64,000 nt of DNA from Pseudobdellovibrionaceae bacterium (GTDB taxonomy: Bacteria > Bdellovibrionota > Bdellovibrionia > Bdellovibrionales > Bdellovibrionaceae): NCBI GenBank assembly GCA_019637955.1, contig JAHBUS010000002.1, positions 310,001 to 374,000 on the forward strand, given 5' to 3'. Below are positions 25,028 to 33,160 of the stretch, one piece after another (within the stretch, counting starts at the first letter, position 1; the number at the start of each line of letters is the position of its first letter). The notes beneath the pieces were generated by a model, which was given only the letters and a program-made list of their open reading frames with translations, did no database searches and had not been told where the DNA came from. Both the position numbers and the translations under genes were made by a program.

Positions 25028-25556
25028 AAAGAAAACCCTGAAAAAAACTGTTTCCAAAACTAAAAAGACGGTGAAGGCAGCGCCTAAAAAAAAGGCGAAG
25101 CCGGCGAAAAAAGCGGCGCCCACCAAAAAGGCGGCCAAAAGAGCTGCGGCGAAGCCGATGCCGAAAGCAAAGCTTAAAGTAAAGCCTAAAGCCAATAGAG
25201 GGGCCGCCGCTCCGAAAACAAAAGCAAGTGCCGCAAAAACTGTCAAACAACCGTTTTCTTCGGGACTTCTTCAGCCTCTCGACAATCGCATCGTGATCGC
25301 GCCTGTCGAGGCCGAGAAAACAACACTCAGTGGATTGATTTTGCCGGATGCTGCTGACGACTCGGGCAATCTCAAGGGCCGAGTGATCGCCGTGGGCCGT
25401 GGACATCAAAATAAAAAAGGCCGTATTCAGCCGATCGAGTTGAAAGTCGGCGATGAAGTTCTCTACAGCCGTTACGCGGGCTCGAAGATCTCTTGGAACG
25501 GCCAAGATCTGCTCGTGGTGCGGGAGAACGAGATTCTTGGAATCGTTGAAACATAA
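25014..25556 (+). CDS. GroES-like protein with a long Lys/Ala-rich N-terminal tail
   Basis: 180 residues from GTG 25014 (GAGGAG 10 nt upstream). Residues 1-80 are almost only Lys, Ala, Pro, Thr and Ser (KKKTLKKT, AAPKKKAKPAKKAAP), like the tails of histone-H1-like or AlgP-type proteins. Residues 84-180 match GroES: LLQPLDNRIVIAPVEAEK, then SGLILPD, KGRVIAVGRG, VGDEVLYSRYAG and NEILGIVET. GroES caps the GroEL chamber; the tail would protrude or bind nucleic acid. There is no groEL next to it, so this is probably a second, specialised co-chaperonin. The mobile loop region reads KTTLSGLILPD. Confidence 0.8.
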   Translation: MAKAKKKTLKKTVSKTKKTVKAAPKKKAKPAKKAAPTKKAAKRAAAKPMPKAKLKVKPKANRGAAAPKTKASAAKTVKQPFSSGLLQPLDNRIVIAPVEAEKTTLSGLILPDAADDSGNLKGRVIAVGRGHQNKKGRIQPIELKVGDEVLYSRYAGSKISWNGQDLLVVRENEILGIVET

Positions 25557-25600
25557 ATTTTAAAGTTGTCTTTTTCAGAATCCGTGTTTGAATGAGGGCT

Positions 25601-27052
25601 ATGAAAAAGCAACTTCTCCTTCTTGGATGGTCTTTGTCTTTTGCACAGGCGGCCTCCGCCATGGCCGTAGACTGGGCTGGAACTTACCGCTTCGAATACA
25701 CCGAAATCGATAAAACGACGCTCGCACCCGGTGGTGGCCGTAAAGCCTATGCGCTGAGCCACCTCAATCTGTCGCCGAAGATCATCGCGGCCGATGGCGT
25801 GAACATCGTCGCGAATTTCGAAGTTCTCGGAAACGCGAACTACCCGAATTCGCAAGTCGGTCAGCAGTTTGGTTCGGGCGTGAACGCCGGAACCGCCACG
25901 GGAATGAGCGGCAATTCTTCGAACGTGGCGTCGCAAAATCAAGGCGCGAGCAACCTGCAGGTCCGCGAACTCTACGCGAACTTCAATCAAGAGTACGGCT
26001 CGATCGTGGTCGGTCGTGCGCCGTTGCAGTTTGGTCTCGGCATGACTTACAACGCCGGTAAAGGCGCTTTCGACCACTGGGGCGATGTCTCAGATATGGT
26101 CGGCTACAAATTCCTGATCGGAAATTTGTCGTTCATGCCCATGATCGGCAAACCCTACGACTACTCGCCGGCTCAAGGCCGCGATGTCACCGACACCATG
26201 TTCAATGTGGAGTACAACAATCCCGAGACCGAATCGGTCTTTGGCTTGTTCTACCGCACGCGCACGTCGTCGCTCACCTCGAACGATGCGTTCAACGTCT
26301 ACGATGCCACCGTGAATCCCGCCTACACCAACACCACGGCGGCCAGCGGTTGGTCGACCAATCATACCAACATCACTTTGATGCGCGGTTGGGAGTCGTT
26401 CAAATTCCGCATGGAAGCCGGTTTCGATTCGGGCACCACGGGGATCAACACGGCGGCCAACAATGAAATCAAAATCAACGGCTACGGGATCGCGGTCGAA
26501 CTCGAGTTCCCCAAAACCGATTGGAAATGGCTCGTGAAAGCCGGGATGGCCAGTGGTGACAATCCGACCACCGACAACTACGAAGGCTACAGCTTTGACC
26601 GGAACTACGATGTCGCCTTCATGATGTTCAACCACCCCATGGGCGGCTACGACGTCTTGACCACAAATGCTCAGCGCAACCGCTCGACGGCTTGTACGAC
26701 GGCGCCTTGCCCGTTGTACGCCAACGAAGAGGCCTTGGACGAAGACGCGATCGGCAACACCGTGTTTCTCTCACCCCGCTTCACGATCAGCTTCGGTGAC
26801 AAACTCGACTGGCGCAACACGCTCACGTACGCACAGATTCAAACCAACTCGTCACGCGTTGTCGGCAACGACACGGCCAAGGATCTCGGATTTGAGTGGG
26901 ACACCGCTCTGATCTACCGTCCTTACGAGCGCGTGCAGTGGGTGAACGAAATCGGTTTCTTCGCTCCCGGCTCGGCCTACAAAGAAGGCTCGGTGGGACG
27001 TGATGCCGGATTTAACTATGGATTTCAAAGCAAAGCCGCGATCTCTTTTTAA
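25601..27052 (+). CDS. Outer-membrane porin-like beta-barrel protein
   Basis: 483 residues. Signal peptide about 1-20 (LLLLGWSLSFAQAASA), then alternating hydrophobic/polar strands rich in Tyr, Trp, Gly and Asn (RELYANFNQEYGSIVVGR, KFRMEAGFDSG, WKWLVKAGM) and a C-terminal FQSKAAISF ending in Phe, the outer-membrane insertion signal. Likely 14-18 strands. Ligand unknown. ATG 25601 with GAGGG upstream; own strong terminator. Confidence 0.75.
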   Translation: MKKQLLLLGWSLSFAQAASAMAVDWAGTYRFEYTEIDKTTLAPGGGRKAYALSHLNLSPKIIAADGVNIVANFEVLGNANYPNSQVGQQFGSGVNAGTATGMSGNSSNVASQNQGASNLQVRELYANFNQEYGSIVVGRAPLQFGLGMTYNAGKGAFDHWGDVSDMVGYKFLIGNLSFMPMIGKPYDYSPAQGRDVTDTMFNVEYNNPETESVFGLFYRTRTSSLTSNDAFNVYDATVNPAYTNTTAASGWSTNHTNITLMRGWESFKFRMEAGFDSGTTGINTAANNEIKINGYGIAVELEFPKTDWKWLVKAGMASGDNPTTDNYEGYSFDRNYDVAFMMFNHPMGGYDVLTTNAQRNRSTACTTAPCPLYANEEALDEDAIGNTVFLSPRFTISFGDKLDWRNTLTYAQIQTNSSRVVGNDTAKDLGFEWDTALIYRPYERVQWVNEIGFFAPGSAYKEGSVGRDAGFNYGFQSKAAISF

Positions 27053-27104
27053 TCGCATCTTGATTTGCAGCTCGAACACAGCTCGATGATGGCGGTCAGC
27101 AGGG

Positions 27105-27136
27105 CCCGGGGTCGCAAGACCCCGGGATTTTTTTTT
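27105..27136 (+). terminator. Strong intrinsic terminator of the porin-like gene
   Basis: CCCGGGGTC-gcaa-GACCCCGGG followed by A and nine T. One of the clearest terminators in the window. Confidence 0.9.
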
Positions 27137-27151
27137 GCCTCAATTTTAAAA

Positions 27152-27179
27152 TAAAAAAGGCGCTCGGATGAGCGCCTTC
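27152..27179 (-). terminator. Intrinsic terminator of the Gln/Asn-rich protein gene
   Basis: Minus strand: AAGGCGCTC-atcc-GAGCGCCTT then TTTTT. It faces the plus-strand terminator just beside it, isolating the convergent genes. Confidence 0.85.
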
Positions 27180-27227
27180 AAAAAACTTCCAGGCCCGATC
27201 CTTGGGCCCGTGGAGGACTCACAGAGA

Positions 27228-28775
27228 TTACTGGCGAACGCGAAGTCCGGTGGGAGCCGTGGGCGACGCGTACGACTGTTGAGTCGGCACGGTCGACTGG
27301 CCCACGGGGCGGTAGCCCGGCTGACCCATCGGAGTTCCATTGCCCACGGGGTTGCCGAAGGCTTGGGGAAGCTGAGGACCATTGCCGCGCTGACCTTGGG
27401 TGCGGGCATCGTAAGTGCCGGGATTCACGGGGCCGGTCGACTGCAGGCCGGGAATTTGTCCATTTTGCAGGCCGGGAGTGACCATCATCGCTTGCGACCA
27501 GTTGATGCCGTTCTGCGAGTTCTGGTTCCACACGTTCATGAGCGGGTTGTGGAAAGTGGACATGTACATCTGTTGCAGCGACATCGTATCGCCATCACCC
27601 GAGTTGATCAGCGCATTGCGGAGCTGAGGACCGGTGGTGAATTGCAGTTCGTTGACCAACAATGACTTGGCTTGGTTGGCCGCGTAGCTCGCGCAGTTGA
27701 CGGGCTGATTGTTCTGGAACTGTTGTTGCGGGAAACCACCGTTATTGAACTGACCGGGGAGCGAAGGTCCACCGTTAAAGCCAGGCTGCTGCATCATCGG
27801 CTGTTGTTGGAACTGTTGCTGAGGCATTTGTTGATTGTTTCCGCCCATCATCATCTGACACTGCGATTGAACCAAGTTGTTGTAAGTCATCGCGCGGTTC
27901 AGAACGCCTTGAGTGGTCATGGCGGACAGAACTTGTTTGATGCTGTCATCGTAGCGTGAAGGGAGATCCTCGAGGAGCTCATCACGCGATTCTTTGGCTT
28001 CGATATAAAGGTCCGAGTTGAGCTGGGCGTTCAGACCTTTTTGCAGGCTCTTCTGCAAGTGTTTGCGGAAGAAGGTCTCGACGCGGCGGAAGCAGGCGCT
28101 CTTCTCTTGCGCGGTGACTTTCGAAGGCAAGTTGTTGCACTTCTCCATCAGCGCTTTGAGCTCGGATGTTTGGCACGCGATCAGACCGTCTTTGAGGTCT
28201 TGCGTGCAGTTGGTCTCAACGTCATTGGCGTTGGGACGGGGTCCACCCGCAGGGCCGGGACGGCTGGGGTTGGTTTCGCGAAGACGGGCGATGGCGTGAT
28301 CCGCGATCACGCGGTTAAGCTTCGTGAGATCGCTCAAATCGCCCACCGAAACGGTCGTGGTTTGCACGCCGATACAGTCGGTGCAGACACCGACGCCTTC
28401 GATGCGATAAACGATTTTGTCGTTATTGCGGGCATAGCGAACGCGGGTGCCGACATTCTGAGTGTCGACTTCGCCGAGATCGATTTCGCCAAAGCGCACG
28501 GATTGCTCAGGGCGTGCCTGAGAGCCGGGGGCTTGAGCGGGCGCCGCCGTGCTCGGAGGCGGAGGCACGGGAGCCTGAGCCGTTGAGCCGGGCGCGGCCG
28601 GGGGAGCAGCGGGACGGCCGGCCGTCTCCGCTTCGGCGGGAGTGGTTTCGGATGCGAATTCCCAAGACTGCGCGATCTTCTCGATGCGGGCGAGTTGGGT
28701 GATCTCTGGATTCCAGCTGAGGGTGGAGCCCAGGGCGACCAGAAGGCCTGGTACCAAGAAAAGTTTCGAATTCAT
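27228..28775 (-). CDS. Secreted Gln/Asn-rich protein of unknown function
   Basis: 515 residues from ATG 28775 (TAGGAGG 6 nt upstream). Signal or anchor helix (KLFLVPGLLVALGSTLSW), a Pro/Ala-rich linker (PAAPPAAPGSTAQAPVPPPP), a central domain with paired Cys (GVCTDCIG, ETNCTQD, IACQTS, EKCNNLP, SACFRR), then a Gln/Asn/Met-rich low-complexity tract (QQMPQQQFQQQPMMQQPG, FPQQQFQNNQPVN) and a disordered Pro/Gly/Gln tail. The tract has prion-like composition. No family recognised; envelope or surface location inferred from the signal. Confidence 0.8.
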   Translation of the reverse strand: MNSKLFLVPGLLVALGSTLSWNPEITQLARIEKIAQSWEFASETTPAEAETAGRPAAPPAAPGSTAQAPVPPPPSTAAPAQAPGSQARPEQSVRFGEIDLGEVDTQNVGTRVRYARNNDKIVYRIEGVGVCTDCIGVQTTTVSVGDLSDLTKLNRVIADHAIARLRETNPSRPGPAGGPRPNANDVETNCTQDLKDGLIACQTSELKALMEKCNNLPSKVTAQEKSACFRRVETFFRKHLQKSLQKGLNAQLNSDLYIEAKESRDELLEDLPSRYDDSIKQVLSAMTTQGVLNRAMTYNNLVQSQCQMMMGGNNQQMPQQQFQQQPMMQQPGFNGGPSLPGQFNNGGFPQQQFQNNQPVNCASYAANQAKSLLVNELQFTTGPQLRNALINSGDGDTMSLQQMYMSTFHNPLMNVWNQNSQNGINWSQAMMVTPGLQNGQIPGLQSTGPVNPGTYDARTQGQRGNGPQLPQAFGNPVGNGTPMGQPGYRPVGQSTVPTQQSYASPTAPTGLRVRQ

Positions 28776-28970
28776 AAGTCCTCCTACAAAAGGGCTCCGA
28801 GCCCATATTCTTTGCGACAAGCCTAGGTAGTCCAAAAAGCGGGCCACCGGCACTGAGTCAGCTTGAGATGGCTTCTCGAACGTGTTGGAGCCTTGGCACG
28901 CAAAGCGCATTTGCCGAGGGGAGGGTGCCAGAGATCCTTAAGCACCTGTCCAAACCTTAGCCACCCCCGC

Positions 28971-28999
28971 TTGACCCTCTTGAGAGGACGAGCTAACTC
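28971..28999 (+). promoter_or_regulatory. Candidate promoter just before kamA
   Basis: TTGACC-N17-TAACTC. The predicted start would be about 29006, leaving the kamA ATG (29009) almost leaderless. An alternative further upstream is TGGCACG at 28894 with GC 10 nt later (sigma-54 spacing, but GCGC instead of TTGC). The rest of 28776-28970 shows nothing recognisable. Confidence 0.3.
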
Positions 29000-29008
29000 C
29001 TCGGGTGG

Positions 29009-30196
29009 ATGAAGCTGCAGTTCAAAAGCGCACCGCGCCCCGAAGACATGGCGTCTCAAGATTGGACCGACTGGTCTTGGCAGCTGCGCCGTTCATTGAA
29101 GACCGCCGAGGAGTTTCAAGAGGCTTTTGAGCTCACCGAGGCCGAACGTGAAGCTTTGCAAAAGGGCCGCGATCTTTTTCGCTTCCGCACGACGCCCTAT
29201 TACCAGAGCCTGCTCACGCCTGATCCCGAAGATCCGCTCCGCCGCATTCTCGTCCCGCATCGAGACGAACTCACACCGGGCGCGCAGGCGCTCCTCGATC
29301 CCTTGGGTGAGCGTCGCAACAACCCCGCGCCGCGGATCATCCATCGCTATCCCGACCGCGCGCTTTTTTTGGTGACGGATTTTTGCAGCGTCTACTGCCG
29401 CTACTGTACGCGCAAACACTTCACGGGTCAGGAACAGGCTTTTCCCAAAGAGGACGATTACCAGCAGGCGCTCGCTTACTTGCGTTCCAAGCCGGGTCTG
29501 CGCGAAGTGATTCTTTCAGGCGGAGATCCTCTCACGCTCGCGGACACGCAGCTGGACCGCGTGCTCGGCGATTTGCGCCGGATTGAGCACATTGAGATCA
29601 TTCGCATCGGTTCGCGCATGCCCGTGGTGTGCCCGATGCGCATGACCGATCCGCTCGTGAAAATTCTCAAAAAACACAAGCCCGTCTTTTTGATGACCCA
29701 CTTCAATCACCCGCGCGAGGTGACGAGCGAGGCGGCCGAAGCGCTCGAACGATGCGTGGACAATGGGGTTCCGGTTTTCAATCAGATGGTGCTGCTCAAC
29801 GGCGTCAACAATCACCCGGCAGTCGTACAGGCACTTTCACGCCGGCTTCTGTTCCTGCGCGTGAAACCTTACTACATGTTTCAGTGCGATCCCTCTGAAG
29901 GCACCGATCACTTGCGCACGTCGGTCGAGGAGTCAATGCAGATTCAGCGCGAACTCTGGGGCACGCTCTCGGGCCTGGCGATGCCGCAGCTCTCGCTCGA
30001 CATTCCCGATGGCGGCGGAAAAGCGTCGTTGGTTCCGGAGTTTGAAGTTTCGCGCGGCGAAGGCGTGCGGGTCTATGAGGGCTGGGATGGCGTGCGCGCC
30101 GAGTATCGAAACCCGGCGGCCGAACAGCGGCGTCTCCCGAGGGACTGGGAGTCTTACCAGGCCGAGTGGGATTTTACCAAGCAAGCGAAAAATTGA
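29009..30196 (+). CDS. kamA: Lysine 2,3-aminomutase family radical SAM enzyme
   Basis: 395 residues. Uses SAM, a 4Fe-4S cluster and PLP to convert L-lysine to L-beta-lysine. Seen: FCSVYCRYCTRKHF (CxxxCxxC cluster motif), VILSGGDPLTL, the MRMTDPLVKILK segment and a C-terminal QLSLDIPDGGGKASLVP containing the PLP-binding Lys. The length fits KamA/YodO better than the shorter EpmB, which modifies EF-P; no efp or epmA is nearby. The product could serve as an osmolyte or in lysine catabolism. It overlaps the convergent 190-residue gene by 23 nt. Confidence 0.88.
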   Translation: MKLQFKSAPRPEDMASQDWTDWSWQLRRSLKTAEEFQEAFELTEAEREALQKGRDLFRFRTTPYYQSLLTPDPEDPLRRILVPHRDELTPGAQALLDPLGERRNNPAPRIIHRYPDRALFLVTDFCSVYCRYCTRKHFTGQEQAFPKEDDYQQALAYLRSKPGLREVILSGGDPLTLADTQLDRVLGDLRRIEHIEIIRIGSRMPVVCPMRMTDPLVKILKKHKPVFLMTHFNHPREVTSEAAEALERCVDNGVPVFNQMVLLNGVNNHPAVVQALSRRLLFLRVKPYYMFQCDPSEGTDHLRTSVEESMQIQRELWGTLSGLAMPQLSLDIPDGGGKASLVPEFEVSRGEGVRVYEGWDGVRAEYRNPAAEQRRLPRDWESYQAEWDFTKQAKN

Positions 30197-30746
30197 TCAG
30201 CTTCGCGAACAAGATGGCGTCGTTGTCGCCGACTTTGCGTCCGCCGAGTTCGGGCATGTAGTGCACGTGCTCAAAGAGTTTGAAGCGCTTGCCGACGGAC
30301 ACGCTAAAGGCGGTCTTCTTCGCCGAATCTTTAAGGCCGCAGTTCTCGTCGGCCATACCGAGCGCGCCGGTGGAGTAGAGCGAATCCGAAATGTTCCAAG
30401 CCTCCGAAAAATTGTAGGTCAGCGTACCGAAAGCATTCATGCATGAGTAGGTCGTGTTGCCGCCGCTCACGCTCTGAAAACCGAGCTGGAGGCCAGCCTG
30501 TACGGCCTTAAAGACCTGATAGCGGTAATCGGCATCCAGAGAAATGCGCGAGATCTTTTCGGTGGAGGCTTTGGTCTCTTGCCCGTTGGTGAATTCGGCT
30601 TGAGTGCCCGAAAGCACGATCTCGTGATAGTAAGCGCCCGCGTAGATGTAGGGAATTTTTTCGACCGGTGGGGCGGCCGTGCGCTTTTGTTGAGCCGAGG
30701 CAAAACCACCGATGAGCATCAGAGCGAGCAGGATGAAGAGGCGCAT
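30174..30746 (-). CDS. Small predicted outer-membrane or periplasmic protein
   Basis: 190 residues. Signal peptide LFILLALMLIGGFASA, mature protein of alternating strands (YIYAGAYYHEIVLSGTQAEF, YRYQVFKAVQAGLQLGFQSVSGG, TYSCMNAFGTLTYNFSEAWN) ending LFAKLINFSLAW, compatible with an 8-strand barrel. GAGGAG before ATG. Follows the helicase gene by 12 nt on the same strand, so probably co-transcribed. No family recognised. Confidence 0.7.
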   Translation of the reverse strand: MRLFILLALMLIGGFASAQQKRTAAPPVEKIPYIYAGAYYHEIVLSGTQAEFTNGQETKASTEKISRISLDADYRYQVFKAVQAGLQLGFQSVSGGNTTYSCMNAFGTLTYNFSEAWNISDSLYSTGALGMADENCGLKDSAKKTAFSVSVGKRFKLFEHVHYMPELGGRKVGDNDAILFAKLINFSLAW

Positions 30747-30758
30747 AAAAATCTCCTC

Positions 30759-33044
30759 TCAAGACATTCGCTCAAGACGGGCGTACTTGGCGACAAATTT
30801 TTTGATGGTTTGGTCCGAAAAGAGAACGCTGACCTTTTGCTGATCGCCCGAGCCTTCGGTTTCGAAGACCGTGCCAACGCCAAATGTCGGGTGGCGCACT
30901 TTCATGCCTTTGCCTAGGCCCGCACTTCCGGGTTCGTCATAATCGGGGAACGACTGCGAATCGAAATCGGAGGCCTCGGAACGTTTGCGGTCGTTAAACC
31001 CTTTGCTCTCCCATGACGAGGCGCTCGCGTCCGCGTACCGTGAAGACATGCGCGAAACGAACCCGGGAGCTTCGAGCGCGGTCGACATCTGCAAGAACTC
31101 GGCGGGGATCTCTTTCAAGAAACGTGAGGGCGGATTGAATTGCTCTTGGCCCCAGACTTTGCGCGAACGCGCATAAGTGAGGTGCAGCTTCTTGCGGGCG
31201 CGGGTCATTCCCACGTAGCAAAGACGCCGCTCCTCCTCGACCGAGTGGCCGTCGTCCTCTTCGTCCGAACGGAACGACGGAAACAGGTTCTCTTCGAGGC
31301 CGACCACGAACACGTAGGGATATTCGAGACCTTTGGAGACGTGCAGGGTCATCAGCGTCACCGAATTTTGATCTTCATCGAGACTGTCCACGTCCGAGAC
31401 CAGGGCCATCTCCTCGAGAAAATTCTGCAGCGAGGCCTCGGTCCGTTCTTTCATGAACTGCGACATCGCATTGCTGAACTCTTCCAAGTTCTCGATGCGG
31501 GCGGCCGCCTCGGGCGTTTCTTCGACTTTCAGACGCGTGACGTACTCGGTGCGTTCAAGAACGACCTGGTAAAAGTCCAAAAGGTTCAGATCGGCGGCCT
31601 GCTCGCGCAGAGACTCCATCAAGAGCAAGAAGTTGCGCACCTTGCTGGTGGTTCCTGAGTTGAAGGCGCGGTTGTCGCAGGCGATCTGCGCCGCTTGCAT
31701 CATCGAGATTTTTTGCTCCATCGAGAGCTGCTCGATCTTTTCGACCGTCGTTTTGCCGATACCGCGCGCGGGCGTGTTGATCACGCGTTTAAAAGCCATA
31801 TCGTCGGTGGGATTGATCGAGAGCTTGAGATATCCCAAAACGTCTTTGATCTCCATGCGCTCGTAGAACCGCACGCCGCCGACGATTTTATACGGAAGCC
31901 CATGCGTGCGCAGCTGCTCTTCGATCACCCGCGACTGGGCATTGGTGCGGTAGAAAATGGCGTAGTCCGAATAAGAACCTTCACCCTCGGCCATGAGCTG
32001 TTCGATCCGGCGCACGACCCAGCGGGCCTCATCGTACTCGGACTTTTCTTCGCGCACGAGGATCTTGTCGCCCGGCTCGTTGCTCGTGAACAGGGTCTTG
32101 TCTTTGCGCTCGGTATTGTTTTGAATGACCTTGGTCGCCGCATTCACGATGGTTTGGGTCGAACGGTAATTCTCTTCGAGCTTAATGACGGTCGCGTCTT
32201 TGAACTCTTTCTCGAAGTCCAGGATGTTCGAGATGTCGGCTCCGCGCCAGCTGTAGATCGATTGGTCCTCGTCGCCGACCACGCAAAGATTCCGGTGGCC
32301 GCGCGCGAGCTCTTGCACCAGCAGGTACTGGATGTGATTCGTGTCTTGGTACTCGTCGATCATGATGTAGCGGAATTTGTCTTGATACGCCGACAAAATA
32401 TCAGGGTACATGCGAAAGAGCTCGTACGTTTTGTAGAGCAGATCGCCGAAGTCCAGCGCATTGGCCTTCTTCATCTCCTGCTCGTACATGCGGTAGACCT
32501 CGATGGTCTTTTGATCCAAGAACAGCTTCGACGATTTTTCGACCTCGTCGGGCGAGAGGGCGAGCATCTTGGCGTGGTTGATACGGCCCTTGAAGGTCTT
32601 GGCCGGAAAGAGCTTGTCGTTGATGTTGAGGGCCGACATCACCTTTTTGATTTGGCTCAGCTGATCGGAATCGTCATAAATGCCGAAGAACGGTTTGTAG
32701 TCGAGCAGGGTGATGTGGTTGCGCAAAACGCGCACGCAAAAGCTGTGAAAGGTCGAAACCCATAGCGGTTCGTAAATGGGCATATTGAGATCAGCCAGGA
32801 TTTTAAAAATCCGCGACTCCATCTCGCGCGCCGCCTTGTTCGTAAAGGTCACCGCGAGGATCTGATCGGGCGCGGCCTTGCCTTGAAGAATCAGGTTCGC
32901 CATCCGGTGCGTGAGCACGCGGGTTTTGCCGGAACCAGCGCCGGCCAAGATCAAAAGAGGCCCGTCCAAACTTTCCACGGCTTGGCGCTGGGGAGGATTG
33001 AGGCCTTTCAGGATCATCTGCAGGGCGGTGCCTTTTTCCGTCAC
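30759..33044 (-). CDS. pcrA: UvrD/PcrA-type superfamily 1 DNA helicase
   Basis: 761 residues. ATP-driven 3'-5' unwinding in nucleotide excision repair and replication-fork clearing. Motifs: LAGAGSGKTRVL (I), FTNKAAREM (Ia), DEYQDTN (II), GDEDQSIYSWRGA (III), LEENYRS (IV), TLHVSKGLEYPYVFV (V) and VGMTRARKKLHL (VI). C-terminal KVRHPTFGVGTVFETEGSGD is the PcrA Tudor-like domain that contacts RNA polymerase. GTG 33044 is chosen (GAGGA 7 nt upstream); ATG at 33065 or 33017 is possible. Confidence 0.95.
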   Translation of the reverse strand: MTEKGTALQMILKGLNPPQRQAVESLDGPLLILAGAGSGKTRVLTHRMANLILQGKAAPDQILAVTFTNKAAREMESRIFKILADLNMPIYEPLWVSTFHSFCVRVLRNHITLLDYKPFFGIYDDSDQLSQIKKVMSALNINDKLFPAKTFKGRINHAKMLALSPDEVEKSSKLFLDQKTIEVYRMYEQEMKKANALDFGDLLYKTYELFRMYPDILSAYQDKFRYIMIDEYQDTNHIQYLLVQELARGHRNLCVVGDEDQSIYSWRGADISNILDFEKEFKDATVIKLEENYRSTQTIVNAATKVIQNNTERKDKTLFTSNEPGDKILVREEKSEYDEARWVVRRIEQLMAEGEGSYSDYAIFYRTNAQSRVIEEQLRTHGLPYKIVGGVRFYERMEIKDVLGYLKLSINPTDDMAFKRVINTPARGIGKTTVEKIEQLSMEQKISMMQAAQIACDNRAFNSGTTSKVRNFLLLMESLREQAADLNLLDFYQVVLERTEYVTRLKVEETPEAAARIENLEEFSNAMSQFMKERTEASLQNFLEEMALVSDVDSLDEDQNSVTLMTLHVSKGLEYPYVFVVGLEENLFPSFRSDEEDDGHSVEEERRLCYVGMTRARKKLHLTYARSRKVWGQEQFNPPSRFLKEIPAEFLQMSTALEAPGFVSRMSSRYADASASSWESKGFNDRKRSEASDFDSQSFPDYDEPGSAGLGKGMKVRHPTFGVGTVFETEGSGDQQKVSVLFSDQTIKKFVAKYARLERMS

Positions 33045-33100
33045 TCTTGGGTCCTCTGGACACATTAGGTCCGTTTAAATGCGATGAAATCAGGCTCGCA

Positions 33101-33116
33101 TGGCAGGAGCTTTGCT
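33101..33116 (+). promoter_or_regulatory. Sigma-54-type promoter of the HExxH lipoprotein gene
   Basis: TGGCAG-gagct-TTGCT with exact GG-N10-GC spacing; start expected near 33127, about 35 nt before the GTG at 33161. Confidence 0.5.
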
Positions 33117-33160
33117 GATTTCTAGGAGATTGATCAGGTTTATTGCAAGGGGCCTTTTTT

